The position numbers were made by a program, and so were the translations under genes. A stretch of 5,131 nt of DNA from Minisyncoccota bacterium. Its GTDB lineage: Bacteria; Patescibacteria; Paceibacteria; UBA9973. Below, one piece after another: positions 4,825 to 5,131 of the stretch. The notes beneath the pieces are model-generated. The model ran no database searches, had not been told where the DNA came from, and was given only the letters and a program-made list of their open reading frames with translations. The stretch's first letter is position 1; every line of letters begins with the position of its first letter. Where the stretch lies: assembly GCA_028696935.1 (NCBI GenBank), contig JAQVGE010000077.1, positions 1-5,131 on the forward strand, given 5' to 3'.

Positions 4825-5131
4825 CACTTTTGAAAATCTAAAGGCCGGCCTGGAGCGAGCCATAGCCCATGCCCACGGTGAAATCCGTCTGGACACTCGG
4901 GAGGTTGAACTCCCCGATAGACCCAAAGCCATGTCGGCAAAGCAAATAGCCAGGCTCAGGCGCGATAAACTGCACCTGTCACAAAATGCTTTTGCGAGGG
5001 TACTCAACGCCGCCCCACAAACCGTACAGGCTTGGGAGCATGGCCGCAGCAAGCCGTCCGGCTGCGCACTACGTTTCCTGGAATTGCTCGATCTGAATCC
5101 AAGTATTCTTGACGAACTGCTTCACTCGGCA
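4817..5131 (+). CDS. Xre-family HTH antitoxin (partial, runs off the right edge)
   Basis: No stop codon occurs before the window ends, so 105 residues are visible and the C-terminus is missing, probably by only a few residues. The N-terminus, MSNTFENLKAGLERAIAHA followed by an acidic strand ending EVELPD, is the toxin-binding part typical of HigA/NadS-like antitoxins. Residues 39-95 form a Cro/C1-type helix-turn-helix: MSAKQIARLRRDKLHLSQNAFARVLN, then TVQAWEHGRSKPSG with the classic W-E-x-G-R-x-x-P recognition-helix end, and ALRFLELLDLNP. It should bind and neutralise the toxin encoded upstream and repress the shared promoter through the palindrome at 4459-4473. Translation probably couples to the toxin through the 8-nt overlap. 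Confidence 0.88.
   Translation, partial: MSNTFENLKAGLERAIAHAHGEIRLDTREVELPDRPKAMSAKQIARLRRDKLHLSQNAFARVLNAAPQTVQAWEHGRSKPSGCALRFLELLDLNPSILDELLHSA

Noticed and set aside
4492..5052. 186-codon minus-strand reading frame opposite the toxin-antitoxin genes
   Set aside because: Both + strand genes are recognisable families with promoter, operator and coupling. The antisense product looks compositionally random.
1..5131. CRISPR arrays, tRNA or rRNA genes, insertion-sequence ends or attachment-site repeats
   Set aside because: No regularly spaced repeats, cloverleaf, transposase or long flanking repeats were seen on either strand by eye.

Overview
The window is bacterial accessory DNA. It looks like a prophage, an integrated element or a defence/modification island rather than a housekeeping locus. 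No gene fixes the taxonomy. The combination of a HARE-HTH protein with a lysine-rich histone H1-like tail and several small unnamed genes would fit a Planctomycetes/Lentisphaerae (PVC) type bacterium or one of its mobile elements. That placement is an inference with low confidence. There are no rRNA genes, tRNA genes, CRISPR arrays or transposases, and nearly every base is coding.

Region 1 (1-2731, + strand) is a run of five co-oriented genes. A 61-aa protein (11-196) comes first, followed by two tandem paralogous ~80-aa proteins (199-435 and 457-696) and a 204-aa protein with a CPYC knuckle (715-1329). After a 67-nt gap carrying a perfect 11-bp hairpin comes a 425-aa multidomain protein (1397-2674). 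I read that protein as: N-terminal small beta-barrel-like domain, MutS domain-I-like module, beta-rich middle, HARE-HTH winged helix, and lysine-rich tail. It ends at a good intrinsic terminator (2697-2731). This is the most unusual gene in the window: a mismatch-repair-type DNA-sensing module, apparently without the canonical Phe-X-Glu reading residues, joined to a domain class linked in the literature to reading DNA modification.

Region 2 (2723-3964, - strand) is a convergent gene for a ParB-like/N4-N6 DNA methyltransferase fusion of the beta class, with no restriction enzyme in view. It therefore looks like an orphan or phage-type modification enzyme.

Region 3 (4011-4433, + strand) encodes a short DUF523 protein, the family that includes the Fe-S enzyme TudS. 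It diverges from the methyltransferase across a 46-bp spacer.

Region 4 (4435-5131, + strand) is a type II toxin-antitoxin operon with the toxin first: a RelE/HigB-like toxin, then an Xre-family HTH antitoxin overlapping it by 8 nt and running off the window. Its promoter (TTGACT, 16 bp, extended TGC-TATACT) starts 2 nt after the DUF523 stop. A perfect 15-bp palindrome overlaps the -10 box and probable transcription start, as expected of an autorepressing operator.

Working hypothesis: the methyltransferase marks DNA, and the MutS-I/HARE protein with its positively charged tail binds or discriminates DNA states, with the small upstream genes as accessory parts. Only the gene arrangement and domain reading are visible here. 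The functional link is inferred.
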